Assembly (NCBI GenBank): GCA_017303855.1
Contig: JAFLBL010000007.1
Coordinates: 124,001 to 188,000, forward strand
Direction: 5' to 3'
DNA length: 64,000 nt
Source: Chitinophagales bacterium
GTDB lineage: Bacteria > Bacteroidota > Bacteroidia > Chitinophagales > Chitinophagaceae
Under the pieces are notes generated by a model, which saw only the letters and a program-made list of their open reading frames with translations, made no database searches and was not told where the DNA came from. The position numbers and the translations under genes were made by a program. Below are positions 62,317 through 64,000 of this stretch, one piece after another. Each line of letters starts with the position of its first letter. Within the stretch, counting starts at the first letter, position 1.

Positions 62317-64000
62317 ATGAACCGTCTGGTAAAATATATAAAGCTGGCTTGCTTACTTCTCTTTTTAGTAATAAATGATCTTATAGTTTTTAGCCAAAAC
62401 ACGAGTCCTTATAGTTCTACAATACCTGTAAATTCCATTCACACATGGGAAGCTGTAATGCCAGTGACAGATCCTGTGGTTATGGTTGCAAAACCGCATA
62501 CAGATGTAAAACAGACAATTGTATATTATGACGGGCTGGGCAGGCCACTTCAGACTGTTGCAACAAAAGCTTCGTTGGCGACGGGTCAGTCTGTTATGGA
62601 TATGGTAAGTCCGCTGATGTATGACGAACTTGGGCGCGAACAGTTCAAGTATCTTCCCTTTGCATCAACAGAAAGCAATGGAATGTTTAAACTAAATCCA
62701 TTTCAACAGCAGCTTGATTTTATGCAGAATCAATATGCAGATCAGGGAGAATCAGTATTTTATGGAAAAACTATATTTGAACCATCCCCATTAAACAGGT
62801 CCGTTAAAACACTGGCTCCTGGAAGCAGTTGGGCTGGAGCTGCAAATGGAGGAAGAGGGGTGGAAATAAAATATTTTCAAAATACTGGATTGGATGATAT
62901 TAAGATCTGGCAAGTTGCAAATCAAGTAGCAGGTAACTTTGCATCCTACTCAGTTGAAACTTTAAATAATGCAGGAATATATCCAGCTGGTTGCCTGACT
63001 AAAACCATTTCGATAGATGAGCACGGCAAGCAGATTGTTGAGTTTAAAGATAAGGAGGGGCATGTACTTGTAAAAAAAGTTCAGCTAACAGCAAACGCTG
63101 ATGATGGAAGTGGTTTAGGTTATGAGGGATGGATGACAACAATTTACATGTACGATCAGCTTGGACTGTTACGTTGCGTAGTGCAACCTGAGGGTGTAAA
63201 GCAGCTGCGTCAAAATGGGTGGGTTTTTGATGCAATTATTTCTGACGAACAGACATTCCGGTATGAATATGATCAACGTGGACGTATGATTATGAAAAAA
63301 GTACCCGGGGCTGCTGCCGTTTATATGGTTTATGATAAGTTGGACAGAATAGTAATGACGCAGGATGGCAAAATGCGAAGTGCCGGCAACTGGCTTATTA
63401 CTAAGTACGATAATTATAACCGTCCTTTTGAAACCGGAATTTTGCAAAATTCAGAGTCTTTTATCACGCATCTTGGCAATGCCTACAATTCAATTTCCTA
63501 TCCCCCTGTTACTGGAATTTATACGTTATTAACCAGTATTCATTACGATAATTATACCGGCCTTCCAGCTCCTTTGAGTGATTACTTGTCAACCTGGAAC
63601 AATCATTTTTACACTTCAACTGGAAGTTGGCCATATCCGCAGAATCCCGAAAAAATGCAGAATATTAAAGGGAAAATTGGCTGGACCCAAACGAGGATTT
63701 TGGGGTCGAATAATTTTATTTACACTGTTACTTATTATGATGCAAAAGACAGAGTAATACAGGTGCAGTCAACCAATATTTCGGGTGGCGTGGATGTGGT
63801 CAGTTCTCAATATACCTGGGCGGGGCAGCCTTTGGTAATGGTAGCCCGGCAACAAAAGGCTGGGCCGGGTACAGCCGCCGAACACATCCAGGTTACAAAA
63901 TATTCTTACGATGAACTGAACCGTGTTTCGGAAGTACGTAAATCCGTTACGTCCACTATAAATGGAATAACCAAGAGTATTCCGGAAGTGGTGATTATAA
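62317..64000 (+). CDS. DUF6443-type RHS repeat protein, N-terminal part (runs off window)
   Basis: Open frame from the ATG at 62317 to the window end, 561 codons. Signal peptide MNRLVKYIKLACLLLFLVIN, then the DUF6443 start of Bacteroidota RHS toxin carriers: IVYYDGLGRPLQTVATKASL, DMVSPLMYDELGREQFKYLP and NPFQQQLDFMQNQY. YD-type repeats continue (TFRYEYDQRGRMIMKKVPGA, VYMVYDKLDRIVMTQDGKM, YSYDELNRVSEVRKS). The core and toxin tip lie beyond the window. It starts 22 bp after the GPx-like gene. By family it should be a large shell that encloses a C-terminal toxin. Confidence 0.9.
   Translation, partial: MNRLVKYIKLACLLLFLVINDLIVFSQNTSPYSSTIPVNSIHTWEAVMPVTDPVVMVAKPHTDVKQTIVYYDGLGRPLQTVATKASLATGQSVMDMVSPLMYDELGREQFKYLPFASTESNGMFKLNPFQQQLDFMQNQYADQGESVFYGKTIFEPSPLNRSVKTLAPGSSWAGAANGGRGVEIKYFQNTGLDDIKIWQVANQVAGNFASYSVETLNNAGIYPAGCLTKTISIDEHGKQIVEFKDKEGHVLVKKVQLTANADDGSGLGYEGWMTTIYMYDQLGLLRCVVQPEGVKQLRQNGWVFDAIISDEQTFRYEYDQRGRMIMKKVPGAAAVYMVYDKLDRIVMTQDGKMRSAGNWLITKYDNYNRPFETGILQNSESFITHLGNAYNSISYPPVTGIYTLLTSIHYDNYTGLPAPLSDYLSTWNNHFYTSTGSWPYPQNPEKMQNIKGKIGWTQTRILGSNNFIYTVTYYDAKDRVIQVQSTNISGGVDVVSSQYTWAGQPLVMVARQQKAGPGTAAEHIQVTKYSYDELNRVSEVRKSVTSTINGITKSIPEVVII

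Overview
The window comes from a Bacteroidota chromosome, most likely a member of the Chitinophagaceae or a close relative. This is inferred from gene content, not from a database search. The signs are a SusC/SusD pair, a PorZ-like type IX secretion protein next to recO, paired DUF1501/DUF1800 genes, large Bacteroidota-style YD/RHS shell proteins, and several starts preceded by the Bacteroidota -7 element TAnnTTTG. No tRNA, rRNA or CRISPR array was seen.

Layout: 1-3008 (minus) is the cell-shape cluster mreB-mreC-mreD-mrdA, with mrdA cut by the window edge. 3262-13271 holds an MFS transporter, a small secreted protein, tryptophan 2,3-dioxygenase, purD, two tandem POT peptide transporters and an OPT oligopeptide transporter. 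13280-25910 is mixed: a 38-bp tandem repeat, DUF1501 and DUF1800, an AlkB-like membrane monooxygenase, a c-type cytochrome lipoprotein, an M43 metalloprotease, serS, a peptidylprolyl isomerase, a TonB-type receptor, gcvH and a VanZ-like protein. 26295-50505 is largely housekeeping and envelope: prfA, an amidohydrolase, recO-porZ, an RND/MMPL exporter, an orphan susC-susD pair, a TlpA-like lipoprotein coupled to gatB, a PDZ protein, a GNAT, a 41-codon membrane ORF, alaS, an M23 peptidase, a MerR regulator and a thioredoxin-fold protein.

50506-64000 is the accessory region and the most interesting part. On the minus strand lie two orphan RHS C-terminal tips. One carries a JAB/JAMM-like metallopeptidase toxin domain, the other a domain resembling SleB-type cell-wall hydrolases. 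Each is followed within 10 bp by a small exported protein that is the natural immunity candidate. The RHS core upstream of both tips is frameshifted by short palindromic insertions at the same point in the core, and an IS66 transposase fragment sits between the two modules. At the head of this array, divergently transcribed, is an intact tyrosine recombinase. Then follows a plus-strand operon: a coiled-coil/beta-barrel protein, a 1319-residue YD-type shell with a Cys-rich C-terminal repeat, a glutathione-peroxidase-like protein that has lost its catalytic residues, and a DUF6443-type RHS protein running off the window. I read this as a polymorphic-toxin locus with a store of displaced toxin-immunity cassettes and a recombinase that may move them. 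The functional link is inference.
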